The notes beneath the pieces were generated by a model. That model was not told the DNA's origin. It made no database searches and saw only the letters and a list, made by a program, of their open reading frames with translations. Below are positions 50,894 to 60,166 of a stretch of 64,000 bases of DNA, in pieces (the first letter of the stretch is position 1; each line of letters opens with the position of its first letter). Origin of the DNA: Sporosalibacterium faouarense (GTDB taxonomy: Bacteria; Bacillota; Clostridia; Tissierellales; VENL01). The DNA lies in contig NZ_JAETGO010000034.1 of assembly GCF_016765695.1 (NCBI RefSeq), positions 186,001-250,000 on the forward strand. The letters are read 5' to 3'. The position numbers were made by a program, and so were the translations under genes.

Positions 50894-51020
50894 GGGGATG
50901 ACGATGTCATCCCCTATGATTTTTCAACCCATATTTTATTATACGCTTACTAATAAACTATTGTAAGTATATTAATTTATCGATTTCAAATAATAGGATA
51001 AAACCATAATAGTATGTGAG

Positions 51021-52421
51021 ATGATTAATATGGAAATGAACTTCAATATGAATATGCAACAACAGCAAAAGCAGAAATTAATAATGACTACAGAAATGAG
51101 ACAAGCATTAAAAATTTTACAACTAAATTCTAATGAGTTAAATGCACTCATTCAAGAGGAGTTAATGAATAACCCTGTATTAGAGATTAATAGCAGAAAT
51201 GATGATATAAAAGATTCAAGAAAAGAAGAAGAGTTAAGTAGTTGGAAAAAAAGCTTATTAGAGGGTAGTTATCAAAAAAGTTATAATAGTCATGGTAAGG
51301 AATGGCAGGATGAGGATAAAAAAGATTTTAACAACTATATATCAATTACTCAAACTCTTAAGGAACATTTACTATTTCAACTTAATATGCAAAACCTATC
51401 TGAGTTAGAAAAAGACATTGCAGAGTATGTTATTGAAAATATAGATGAGAATGGATATCTAAATTATGGTAATCCAGAGATTGTAGAAAAGTTTGGAGTA
51501 TCGATAGATGAAATTAATAAAATTGTGGATATAATACAAAGTTTTGACCCAGTAGGAGTAGGAGCTAGAGACTTAAAGGAATGTTTGTTAATACAACTTA
51601 AAGAAAAAGAATATGAAAATCCAGTTGTATTGAATATAGTAAATAACTATTTGGCTGATTTGAAGAACAACAAACTTAATTATATTGCAACTAAATTGAA
51701 TGTATCAGTAAAAGTAGTGCAAAATTCTCTAGATATTATTAGAACCTTAGAGCCTAAACCTGGAAGATTATTTAGCAACTCAAAGGATACTCAATATATT
51801 AATCCAGATATAAATATTATTAAAAGGGATGGAGAATACATAGTAATAATGAATGATATCTCTGCTCCGAGATTAAATATAAGTAGATATTATAAAGCTC
51901 TTAATAGCAAAGAAGATTTAGATGAGGAAACCAAAACTTACATTAATAATAAGATAAATTCAGCAATAAGATTGATATCAAATATAGAACAAAGAAGAAA
52001 TACTATATATAGCATAGTAACAGAGATCCTTAAATATCAAAGTGGATTTTTCGAAAAAGGCAAATTATATCTCAAACCTATGACATTAAAAGATATTGCA
52101 TTAGTGTTAGATATCAATGAATCAACAGTAAGTAGGGCAATTAATGATAAATATGCTGAAACGCCTATGGGAACTTTTGCATTAAGATTTTTCTTTCAAG
52201 GAGGAAAAACCAAGAGAGCAGGAGAGGAAATTTCAACACAATCAATAAAGTTAATTTTAAAAGATATAATAGCTAAAGAAAATCCAACAAAGCCTTTAAG
52301 TGACCAAGATTTAAGTAATATGTTTAAAAATAGAGGTATTGATATATCAAGAAGAACTATAGCTAAATATAGAAATGAACTTAATATACCTTCTTCTACA
52401 CAACGAAGAAGATATGAATAA
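51021..52421 (+). CDS. rpoN: RNA polymerase sigma-54 factor RpoN
   Basis: The 466-residue sigma-54 has region I (MQQQQKQKLIMTTEMRQALKILQLNSNELNALIQEEL), an acidic region II, a core-binding domain, the helix-turn-helix (MTLKDIALVLDINESTVSRAINDKYAETPMGTFALRFFFQGG) that contacts the -12 element and the RpoN box near the end (SRRTIAKYRN, canonical ARRTVAKYRE) that contacts -24. It recognises the promoters listed here. ATG 51030 is an alternative start. The IS66 element is inserted just upstream and could have disrupted or replaced its original promoter. Confidence 0.97.
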   Translation: MINMEMNFNMNMQQQQKQKLIMTTEMRQALKILQLNSNELNALIQEELMNNPVLEINSRNDDIKDSRKEEELSSWKKSLLEGSYQKSYNSHGKEWQDEDKKDFNNYISITQTLKEHLLFQLNMQNLSELEKDIAEYVIENIDENGYLNYGNPEIVEKFGVSIDEINKIVDIIQSFDPVGVGARDLKECLLIQLKEKEYENPVVLNIVNNYLADLKNNKLNYIATKLNVSVKVVQNSLDIIRTLEPKPGRLFSNSKDTQYINPDINIIKRDGEYIVIMNDISAPRLNISRYYKALNSKEDLDEETKTYINNKINSAIRLISNIEQRRNTIYSIVTEILKYQSGFFEKGKLYLKPMTLKDIALVLDINESTVSRAINDKYAETPMGTFALRFFFQGGKTKRAGEEISTQSIKLILKDIIAKENPTKPLSDQDLSNMFKNRGIDISRRTIAKYRNELNIPSSTQRRRYE

Positions 52422-52813
52422 GATTATTAAATAGATTGTAGCAAATAAAACGTAAAAAGTAAGTACTATTTAGTATAAATAGTGATTTTTTTGGCTCTTT
52501 GTCAATAGTTGAGTGGGATAAGTTTTAATCCCGCTCGATTATTACAATAGAGCCTATTTTAAACTCATTATAGCCCTAATCATGAAAATAGAAATAATAC
52601 TTATAATTATTAGATAAAGAACACTCAAATAATAATCAGACTATGCAGTAAAACAAGAAAAGTTTATGACCTGTATTTTGCTATAAGTATTATTATATTA
52701 ATTGATTTTTAACTTATAAAATTAATAATGATATAATAATTAAATAGTAAATATATTTAATCTATAGTCAATGAATTATCAAAGGCAAGGAATAATCATA
52801 TAAGGAAGTGTTT
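52422..52813. other. Intergenic region between rpoN and the kinase gene
   Basis: AT-rich with no open frame. At 52495-52550 GGCTCTTTGTCAATAGTTGAGTGGG and a GGGAT...ATCCC-like hairpin resemble the end of a transposable element (ISL3-like ends begin similarly), perhaps a relic. No sigma-54 site was seen for the kinase gene. Confidence 0.35.
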
Positions 52814-54208
52814 TTGGTGGACCAAAGAAAAAAAGACTTATTATTTATTGGAATTAGTATTACAATTATAACTTTTCTTCATTATTTTACAATCTCTACG
52901 AAATGGGATATTCACGAATTTTATAGAAGACTTTATTATATTCCTATTATACTTTCGGCATTTAAGTTTAGACTAAAGGGTGGTATCATTACTCCTATGA
53001 TAATTGGTATTATCTATGCTCCACACCTATTTATATATTTTGGTAAAATAGATATAGCTATATTAAATCAATTTTTAGAAATTATAATGTTTATAATTGT
53101 TGGTGTAATAACAGGATTTTTAGTAGAGTCTGATTTTAATAAAAAGAAATTATTAGAACTTCAAATTAAAAGGGTAACTAATCTAGAGAACTATACAAGA
53201 AATATTTTGGATAGTATTACAAATGTTGTAATAGCAACTGACAATGACTTTAATATTCAATCTATAAATCAAGAAGGTAGTAAACTATTTGGAGTATCAG
53301 TTAATAATATTAATAAGAAGTTAAGTAGTATATTTATTGAATATCAAAGAATTGAAGAATTGATTACCAATGTCATGGAAAATAAGACTTATCCAGAAAG
53401 TATTGAAACTAGTTGTAGAACAAGCAATGATAAAGTAATAGACGTGAAACTATTAATATATCCCTTACGAAATATTGTTAATAAAACTGAAGGGATAGTA
53501 ATAGTTTTAGAAGATATAACAGAACTTAGAAAACTAGAAAATCAAGTAAGAAGAGCTGAGAAATTATCTGCTGTGGGGGAACTTGCTTCAGGTGTAGCTC
53601 ATGAGATTAGAAATCCTATGGGAATAATTAAGACCATATCTCAAACTATCCATAAAGAGATGAAAGATCAAGAGATGAAAGAAGGAATAGAGATAATAAT
53701 TCATGAAATAGATAGAGCAAATAAGGTTATTAAAGAACTACTAGACTTTGCTAAACCATCAATACAACAAGTCAAACTATATAGTATAGACAAACTAATA
53801 AAAGAAATACTTCTAATTACTACAAAATTTGCCCAACAGTATCATGTAGATATTAAATATACATCTATAGAAGATGTTAAAATCCTACTAGATTCAGAGA
53901 AACTAAAGCAAGGATTTATCAATATAGTATTTAATGCAATTCAAGCAATGCCAGATGGGGGACATGTAAATATTAACTTTAGAGTTAAGGAAAAATGGGC
54001 TGAAATTATTTTCAAAGATAATGGGACAGGGATACCACAGGATAAATTAGAAAAGGTTTTTGAACCGTTCTATACTACAAAGAAACAGGGAACGGGATTA
54101 GGACTAGCAATAACTCATAGAATTATTGAAGAGCATAAAGGATATATGGAGATTGAAAGTCAGTTAGGAAAAGGAACAAAAATAATTATTAATTTACCCA
54201 TTAGATAG
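52814..54208 (+). CDS. Membrane sensor histidine kinase
   Basis: The kinase has about four N-terminal membrane helices (with the YYIPIILSAFKFRLKGG sensor motif), a PAS domain (residues about 130-240), then HisKA with GELASGVAHEIRNPMGIIKTI (His near 263) and HATPase with FINIVFNAIQAM, DNGTGIP and GTGLGLAI. It likely phosphorylates the NtrC-type regulator encoded 13 bp downstream. TTG 52814 is 7 bases from AAGGA; GTG 52808 and GTG 52817 are alternatives. The signal is not known; few external loops are present, so it may sense a membrane or lipid state. Confidence 0.85.
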   Translation: MVDQRKKDLLFIGISITIITFLHYFTISTKWDIHEFYRRLYYIPIILSAFKFRLKGGIITPMIIGIIYAPHLFIYFGKIDIAILNQFLEIIMFIIVGVITGFLVESDFNKKKLLELQIKRVTNLENYTRNILDSITNVVIATDNDFNIQSINQEGSKLFGVSVNNINKKLSSIFIEYQRIEELITNVMENKTYPESIETSCRTSNDKVIDVKLLIYPLRNIVNKTEGIVIVLEDITELRKLENQVRRAEKLSAVGELASGVAHEIRNPMGIIKTISQTIHKEMKDQEMKEGIEIIIHEIDRANKVIKELLDFAKPSIQQVKLYSIDKLIKEILLITTKFAQQYHVDIKYTSIEDVKILLDSEKLKQGFINIVFNAIQAMPDGGHVNINFRVKEKWAEIIFKDNGTGIPQDKLEKVFEPFYTTKKQGTGLGLAITHRIIEEHKGYMEIESQLGKGTKIIINLPIR

Positions 54209-54221
54209 GGAGGGACAACTA

Positions 54222-55583
54222 ATGACTAAGAATATTTTAATAGCAGACGATGAAAAGAATATGATTTGGGCTATAAAAAGAGCTTTAAAAGATGAAAATT
54301 ATTCAATATTTTCAGCTGCAGATGGAGAGGAAGCAGTTAAACAAGTAAAGTCAAAGAACTTACAACTAGTACTATTAGACCTAAGAATGCCAAAAATGGA
54401 TGGAATGGAAGCCTTAAAAGAAATTAAAAAAATAAATGCTGACTTACCAGTAATTATGATAACTGCCCATGGAACTATGGAGTCTGCTGTAGAAGCTATG
54501 AAAATTGGAGCTTTAGATTATATTTCTAAACCCTTTGATGTAGATGAATTAAAGATTCAAATTAGAAAAGCTATAGATGTTGGAGATATGTCAAGACAAA
54601 TAGAGTTTTTAACTGAAGAACTACAAAATGCTACTGGTAAAATTATTATTGGTGATAGCCATAAAATGAAGGAAATCCTTGAAATGGTCAATAGGGTTTC
54701 AAAAAGCAATGCAACTATCTTAATAACTGGAGAAAGTGGCACAGGAAAAGAACTTATTGCTAATGCAATACATTATAGCAGTGACAGAAGTAATAAACCA
54801 TATATTAAGGTTAACTGTGGTGCACTTCCAGAGGGTTTATTAGAAAGTGAACTTTTTGGCCATGAAAAGGGTGCATTCACTGGAGCTATAGAAAGAAAAA
54901 TTGGTAGGTTCGAAAGAGCCGACGAAGGGACTATTTTCTTAGATGAAATAGGAGAGATTAGTCTAGCAATGCAGGTAAAACTTCTAAGAGTCCTTCAAGA
55001 AAAAGAAATAGAGAGGGTAGGAGGGACTGAAACAATAAAAATTGATACAAGGGTCATTGCTGCAACAAATAAAGATTTGCTAGAAATGGTTGAAAAGGGT
55101 GAATTTAGAGAAGATTTATATTATAGACTAAATGTGATTCCTATTGAACTTCCACCCCTTAGAGAAAGAAAAGAGGATATAGTAAGTTTAGTAGATTACT
55201 TTCTTGATAAATACTGTAAAGAGATAGGTAGAAACAAAATGGAAATTAGTAAGAATGCTTTAGATTATTTGATTGATTACAAATGGAAGGGTAATATAAG
55301 AGAACTTGAAAATATAATTGAAAGACTAGTTATACTTAATCAAAAGGGAAAAATTGAAAAGACAGATTTACCTAAAGATATACTATACCAGGAACAAGCT
55401 AATACAGACTTTACATTACCTACAGAGGGGATAAATCTAGAGGAAGTTGAACAAAGTCTTATAAGACAGGCACTTGAATCAACTGATTATAATCAGAGCA
55501 AAGCAGCAAAGTTATTAGGAATAACAAGACATACACTTATATATAGAATGGATAAATACAAGATTGATAGTAATAAAGAATAA
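54222..55583 (+). CDS. NtrC-family sigma-54-dependent response regulator
   Basis: This is the enhancer-binding protein that would activate the sigma-54 promoters. The 453-residue protein has a receiver domain with Asp 53 (LLDLRMP), an AAA+ domain with Walker A GESGTGKE, the sigma-54-contacting GAFTGA loop (near residues 217-222) and Walker B TIFLDEIGE, and a C-terminal Fis-type helix-turn-helix (NQSKAAKLLGITRHTLIYRMDKYKI). It is most similar in layout to ZraR/AtoC/HydG. It follows the kinase by 13 bp, so the two form a two-component pair, and rpoN is close upstream. Confidence 0.95.
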   Translation: MTKNILIADDEKNMIWAIKRALKDENYSIFSAADGEEAVKQVKSKNLQLVLLDLRMPKMDGMEALKEIKKINADLPVIMITAHGTMESAVEAMKIGALDYISKPFDVDELKIQIRKAIDVGDMSRQIEFLTEELQNATGKIIIGDSHKMKEILEMVNRVSKSNATILITGESGTGKELIANAIHYSSDRSNKPYIKVNCGALPEGLLESELFGHEKGAFTGAIERKIGRFERADEGTIFLDEIGEISLAMQVKLLRVLQEKEIERVGGTETIKIDTRVIAATNKDLLEMVEKGEFREDLYYRLNVIPIELPPLRERKEDIVSLVDYFLDKYCKEIGRNKMEISKNALDYLIDYKWKGNIRELENIIERLVILNQKGKIEKTDLPKDILYQEQANTDFTLPTEGINLEEVEQSLIRQALESTDYNQSKAAKLLGITRHTLIYRMDKYKIDSNKE

Positions 55584-55717
55584 GGTAAGTGATTGAACCC
55601 CCCCTCGGCTAAAAATATAATTTATGGATATAAGAAATATTGATATTCTAACTTATTTATGTTCATATCAGTTATAATAGTTTATGGTAAAAGAATGAAA
55701 AAGGGGAGATACAATAT

Positions 55718-55975
55718 ATGAAGTCATTTATCCGTAACACAGTTATTGTAGCAATAGTAGCATTTATACTGCAATTTATATGGGAGTATGTACAATGTGG
55801 AACATTTTATACGATGGATGATTTAACTGGACACACAAGACTTATGATGAGTGCAACTATTGGGGACATGAATATGAGTATAATATTATACTGGTTATTG
55901 ATATTCATTAATAAAGATATAGGTAGTGTAAAAAGAATTCTGTGCTTTGGTAAAATAAGTAACTCCTTTATGTAA
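55718..55975 (+). pseudogene. Truncated small membrane protein
   Basis: The gene starts with ATG after AAGGGGAG and encodes two membrane helices with WEYVQCGTFYTMDDLTGHTRLMMSATIGDMNMSIILYWLL. This looks like the first half of a roughly 130-150 residue membrane protein. The sequence changes after IFINKDIGSVKRIL and soon stops next to a decayed IS256 piece, so the C-terminal helices are missing. The family is not recognised by name. Confidence 0.55.
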
Positions 55976-56014
55976 ATGATTAACAAATAAAACAAACCAG
56001 AGAGGAGTTTTACT

Positions 56015-56680
56015 TTGAGTACATTACCAAAGGAAGTTTGAAGTGAAATGATTACCGAAGGTAATCTAAAAACATCAGCAGATTTATATTCATACCTTGA
56101 AGACTTGTTCAAGTAGGCCCTTTAAGAAATGTTACAATCGAAGCTTGGGATTGACTTAAGCTATGAAAAAGGAAACAGAAAAAGTAAGAGTACTAATAAG
56201 CGTAGAAATGGTTATAGTGAAAAGATTGTTAAAGCAAAGTTTGGAGAAAAGTAAATAGTAGTTCCCAGTGATCAAAATGGAGAATTTGAACCTGTAGTAG
56301 TTCCAAAGAATAAAAGAGAAATTCAGGTACTGAATATAAGGTCATATCTATGTATGCAAGTAGTATAACAACCAGAGATATACATGCCCAAATTAAGGCA
56401 TATACAAGAAATGTCGAGCTAAAATGGTAAGTAAGATTACAGATAAGATTATACAGTTATAAAAGAGTGGAAAAATAAAAGCCTTGAATCCATATATCCC
56501 TTTGTTTTTACCGTAAGAGGTCAAGTGTGTCCTGAAGTACCAAGAAATTGGTACGTGCTTTAAAAGAGATGAGAGTAGGTCTTTCGAAATCGATATCCAG
56601 ATATTGGTTTCAGACCACCTTTGGGTGCTGTAGTTAAAAGCTATGGTACTGAGCACAAAGAGAAAAGGTTGTTAAAACAG
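56015..56680 (+). pseudogene. Decayed IS256-family transposase
   Basis: The first frame reads STLPKEV, SEMITEGNLKTSADLYSYLEDLFK, EMLQSKLGIDLSYEKGNRKSKSTNKRRNGYSEKIVKAKFGEK and VVPSDQNGEFEPVVVPKN, which matches the N-terminal part of IS256 (Mutator) transposases, with several in-frame stops. The later part (to about 56680) has frameshifts and only traces of similarity. A better-preserved relative is on the opposite strand at 58954-59472. Confidence 0.7.
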
Positions 56681-56689
56681 TCAGGTAAG

Positions 56690-57638
56690 TGTCATGGAGT
56701 TAAACGAAAGTGAAGTGTTCGATAAAGCATCGTAAATACTAAAATAATGTCACGACCATTTGCTTTGATCACAGATGGGATAAGTTCAGAAGAAATCTGG
56801 CTACTGGCTGGACGGCTGTCGGTGTAAAGACTCTAGGAACATGACATAGGCTCTCTTAAGGAACAGGAGAATCCTGTATAGTAATGTAAAGTGAAAATCC
56901 AAGCGATAGAATGACAAGAATGACAGTAGCGATGAACTTTACAGGTGCGGAAGAACTCGTAGTAGTGATGAAGTCTTTGTAATGAAGATAGAGCGAAGGG
57001 GTTTTATCATTCATAACTCGCAAATTTAACAACCAGAAATGGGAGGATTATATGGACGAGGGAAAGTCGTTTCAAATTTCACAAGAATTAGTTTTAGCAG
57101 CATACAAACGTGTAAAAGCCAATAAAGGTGCAGGAGGAGTAGATGGAGCTTATTTCGATGACTATGAGAAGGAAATGAAAAATAACTTATATAAGTTATG
57201 GAATCGCATGTCATCAGGTAGCTACTTTCCAAAAGCTGTAAAAGGCGTTGAAATACCCAAGAAGAATGGAAAGAAAAGATTATTGGGAATACCAACAATT
57301 GAAGACAGAGTTGCACAAATGGTAACTCGAATGGTCTTCGAGCCAAATGTAGAAAAGATTTTTCTTGATGATTCTTATGGATATAGACCAAACCGTTCAG
57401 CAATAGATGAAATACGAGTAACGAGAGAACGATGTTGGAAATATGGTTGAATCTTAGAATTTGATATTGTTGGATTGTTTGATAATATAAGTCATGATCT
57501 CTTAATGAGGGCAGTTAAAGCTCATATCAAAGAAAAGTGGGGAATACTTTATATTGAAAGGTTTCCAAAGGCGTCAATGGTAATGCCTGATGGAAGTATT
57601 CAGGAAAGAATGGCTGGAACACCCCAAGGAGGTTTATG
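56690..57638 (+). mobile_element. Group II intron fragment 1 (truncated, with broken RT)
   Basis: A structured, gene-free segment of about 360 bases (56690-57050) resembles the 5' domains of a bacterial group II intron and precedes an intron-encoded reverse transcriptase (57052-57638). The RT has QELVLAAYKRVKANKGAGGVDGAYFDDYEKEM, PKKNGKKRLLGIPTIEDRVAQM and DSYGYRPNRSAIDEI, is broken by TGA at 57448 (where Trp is expected), continues ILEFDIVGLFDNISHDLLMRAV, and ends at GTPQGG. The catalytic YADD, maturase and 3' domain are missing. The exact 5' boundary is uncertain. Confidence 0.75.
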
Positions 57639-57653
57639 CTAAGCTTTGCATAA
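57611..57653. repeat. Inverted repeat at the intron-intron junction
   Basis: CCCAAGGAGGTTTATGC on the plus strand is followed, after about 8 bases centred on AAGCTT, by its exact complement. It encodes the PQGGLC/SQGGLC part of both RT genes, read from each side, so the joined introns meet in a near-perfect palindrome. Confidence 0.8.
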
Positions 57654-58953
57654 ACCTCCTTGGGAAGTACCAGCTTCAGTTGGAAACCATTCACCTTTGT
57701 AAACTAATCCTGCTTTAAGCCATTGATTTAATACCTTTTTATCAATAAGGATATTATTCATCAACCACTTGTGGCTGATGTTATCGAAACAGCCTTTGAT
57801 ATCTCCTTCAAGAATCCACTCTGGAGAATTTTGTTTTGATAGAAGCTTAAAAGCAGTGCTCAATTGCGTCATGTGTTGCTCTTTGCAATCTAAACCCATA
57901 TGAGCAGTTATCTGCTGTAGTTTCCGCTATGGGTTCTAAAGCCATAAGGTATAATGATTGCATTGCTCTATCAATCATTGTGGGAATTCCAAGAGGACGT
58001 TTTTCTGACTTGTTTTTCTTTGGTATGTAGATTCGTCTTAATGGTTGAGAGTGGTAATCTTTTCTTGAAAGTTCGAATATTGCCTGGTACTTTTCTTGCT
58101 AAGTGTTCCAGATTAATTTATCAACGCCTGGCGTTGTACCCCCAGTGTTCTCCGTAACTCTTTTAACCGCTAAAGCTTTTGCTGAAAAAGATTTAGTTAA
58201 TATCCATTGTAATGATTTAGCCTTGTTATATTTTTCTGCTTTCCAAGCCTTTACAATACGTACCTGCAGTCTTCTAACCTGCTTAAAACATTGTGACCAA
58301 TTAATATTTTCCCAGTATGTTTCATGGTTGGCTGGCACACACATTGATAATTCAATGTCCATTTGCTTTCCCTCCTTTGAAGATTCTGCAGGCTCTCTTG
58401 TAATGAGAAACCTAATGGAAGTCTGCCCGCTTTCACGTGGAGTAATGTTTCAACTCCTATTTCTTCCGTTACAGAAGAACCTTCGATTTTTCCATGTTCC
58501 TTTACCCACATTTTATTGTATAACCCTTACAGGTTACCAACCACTTAGGAAAAATATGGGCTTACCACGTTCCGATTAAACAACATTAGGGGTTAGACTC
58601 TACCTATCCACCGGTAGAATTTTATCCGTGCATCTTTACACTACAAAAAGATGACCTGCTACGTACCATTTTGGTCCAAGCTTTTCAGCACCTTTAGCTT
58701 GCTCGCGATAACGATGTTTACCAGTAGTTCACATATGTTAGTCATACCATAAAGCCATGCGTCCTAACCACCTTGGTGCTAGTAGTAATATCATCCCTTT
58801 ACCGTTCTGATATTGTTTTTACAGGACTACATTTTCCATAGCAGCTTTACACAACTCTATTGCTAGTATTGCATATGCTATTGGGCTACTGCTGACGGAA
58901 CAGCAGGTTCAATCACATTGTTGAACAATTGTTTAAACGACTTCGTGTCGAAC
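57639..58953 (-). mobile_element. Group II intron fragment 2 (opposite strand, truncated RT)
   Basis: On the minus strand the 5' end reads GTTCGACACGAAGTCG at 58953, close to the GUGCGAC start of bacterial group II introns. About 590 bases of 5' RNA domain follow. The RT starts near 58362 (MDIELSMCVPANHETYWENI... RVTENTGGTTPGVD), continues broken through RRIYIPKKNKSEKRPLG-like sequence and SPEWILEGDIKGCFDNISHKWLM, and ends at GTSQGG, the same point as fragment 1. This RT is of a different lineage from fragment 1. Catalytic residues and the intron 3' end are missing. The intron lies inside an IS256 transposase gene. Confidence 0.75.
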
Positions 58954-59472
58954 GTAATGAATTGCATCCATGAAGATAAAGGGGTATATAGATGCTATGG
59001 GTCTATTTTGCCATTCTTGGATTTGTGGAATGATTTTATCTTTGATTTTACTAACCATTTCAGCTGATAGCTCTACTCCATATATATCTTTAACCTGGTC
59101 ATGGATATCTCTTGTAGACATACCCCTTGAATAGAGGAATATTACCTTTTCTTCAATACCTTATATATCTCTTATATTCTTTGGTACTACTACTGGCTCA
59201 AACTCACCATTTCTGTCCCTAGGAACTTCAATCTCCATGTCTCCAAACTTGGTTTTAACCGTCTTGTCAGTATACCCATTTCTTCGATTATCAGTTTCCT
59301 TATTCTTACGGTCACCCTTAGAAAATCCTAATTCAACATCCAACTCAGCTTCTAGAATTTCCTGAAGTGCATCTTTAAATAAATCTCTTAGAAAAGCGTG
59401 TAGATCATCAGTTGTTTTAAGATTACCCTCATTAATTATTTGCCTTATAAATCCCTTTGGTACTGCACTCAT
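58954..59472 (-). pseudogene. IS256-family transposase interrupted by a group II intron
   Basis: The N-terminal part has PKGFIRQIINEGNLKTTDDLHAFLRDLFKDALQEILEAELDVELGFSKGDRKN and the FEPVVVPKN motif typical of Mutator/IS256 transposases. TAA at 59161-59163 stops it in frame; the same frame goes on with GIEEKVIFLYSRGMSTRDIHDQVKDIYG and PFIFMDAIHY, where the group II intron begins. The catalytic domain beyond is missing. The likely IS256 end lies near 59548-59571. Confidence 0.8.
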
Positions 59473-59574
59473 AAAAAAGCTCCATTCTAACAAGAATTAT
59501 TTGTTCTAATTCTTGCCAGAAAGGAGTTAGTTTTTTCACTTAAGCACAGATTTATTTACACTACCATCCAAAGA

Positions 59575-59922
59575 TTACATAGCAACCATTTTTCTGCACT
59601 CTTCAGCACACATACGGCAAATTTCAGCACATTTTTGACAATGATCATCTTTAAACATGGCACATTCAGTTGCACATTTTTCACAGATTTGAGCACATAG
59701 CTGACAATGCTCTTTTGAAAATTGCCCACTCATGGACATCGTGGCAACTGACATTTGGCACATCATAGCACACTCTACTAATATGCTTACACAATTTTTT
59801 CTTGCATTTAAATCAGGTTCATTCAGACATGCGTTAAAGCACTCATAGCATGCTTGAGCACACTTTGTACAAGCATCAATACATGCTTGCATCATATCGG
59901 TTTTATTGGTTACTACACCCAT
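59575..59922 (-). CDS. csp: Four-helix-bundle copper-storage protein (Csp/DUF326), second copy
   Basis: This 115-residue protein starts with MGVVTNKTDMMQACIDACTKCAQACYECFNACL and has Cys at helical spacing through four helices (CQLCAQICEKCATEC, CQKCAEICRMCAEEC), around 20 Cys. It has no signal peptide and is a cytosolic Csp. It is diverged from the copy at 24983. It lies next to the IS256 remnant. Confidence 0.9.
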   Translation of the reverse strand: MGVVTNKTDMMQACIDACTKCAQACYECFNACLNEPDLNARKNCVSILVECAMMCQMSVATMSMSGQFSKEHCQLCAQICEKCATECAMFKDDHCQKCAEICRMCAEECRKMVAM

Positions 59923-60166
59923 CTTAACACCCCTTTCTTTCTAAAGTTTTCTTGCAAATTTAGTATGTCTTATGGTAAAGTCTTCTATGCTCACATTATA
60001 AAAAAAAAATTATACATGCAGCATTCTGTGACTTAGTTATGTATTACTTTCACCGTCGATATTTTTAATAGCAACTGTTTCAATGACTATGGGTATTTTG
60101 AGTTTAGATTTAGGTCATATTATTATAGATGACATTAAATTAAATAAACAATGGAGGGGTATTCAT
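59923..60166. other. Intergenic region between csp and the antiporter
   Basis: AT-rich and contains an A-run at 60000-60008. Divergent promoters should be here; I found no sigma-54 element. Confidence 0.4.

Larger units (their letters stand above)
48367..50950 (+). mobile_element. Intact IS66-family insertion sequence
   Basis: The element has terminal inverted repeats: left GTAAGCGTACAATAATAGATGG (48367-48388), right complement of ...GTAAGCGTATAATAAAATATGG (50929-50950), 19 of 22 positions matching. Eight-base direct repeats TAATAAAC flank it exactly (48359-48366 and 50951-50958), the duplication size expected for IS66. It encodes TnpA, TnpB and TnpC without lesions. It lies in the intergenic region between the ICMT-like gene and rpoN, and is about 2.6 kb, typical for this family. 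The perfect flank repeats point to a recent insertion. Confidence 0.95.

Noticed and set aside
59000-59571. A complete IS256 element.
   Set aside because: The transposase lacks its catalytic C-terminus and has an in-frame stop. Only one possible end repeat was seen.
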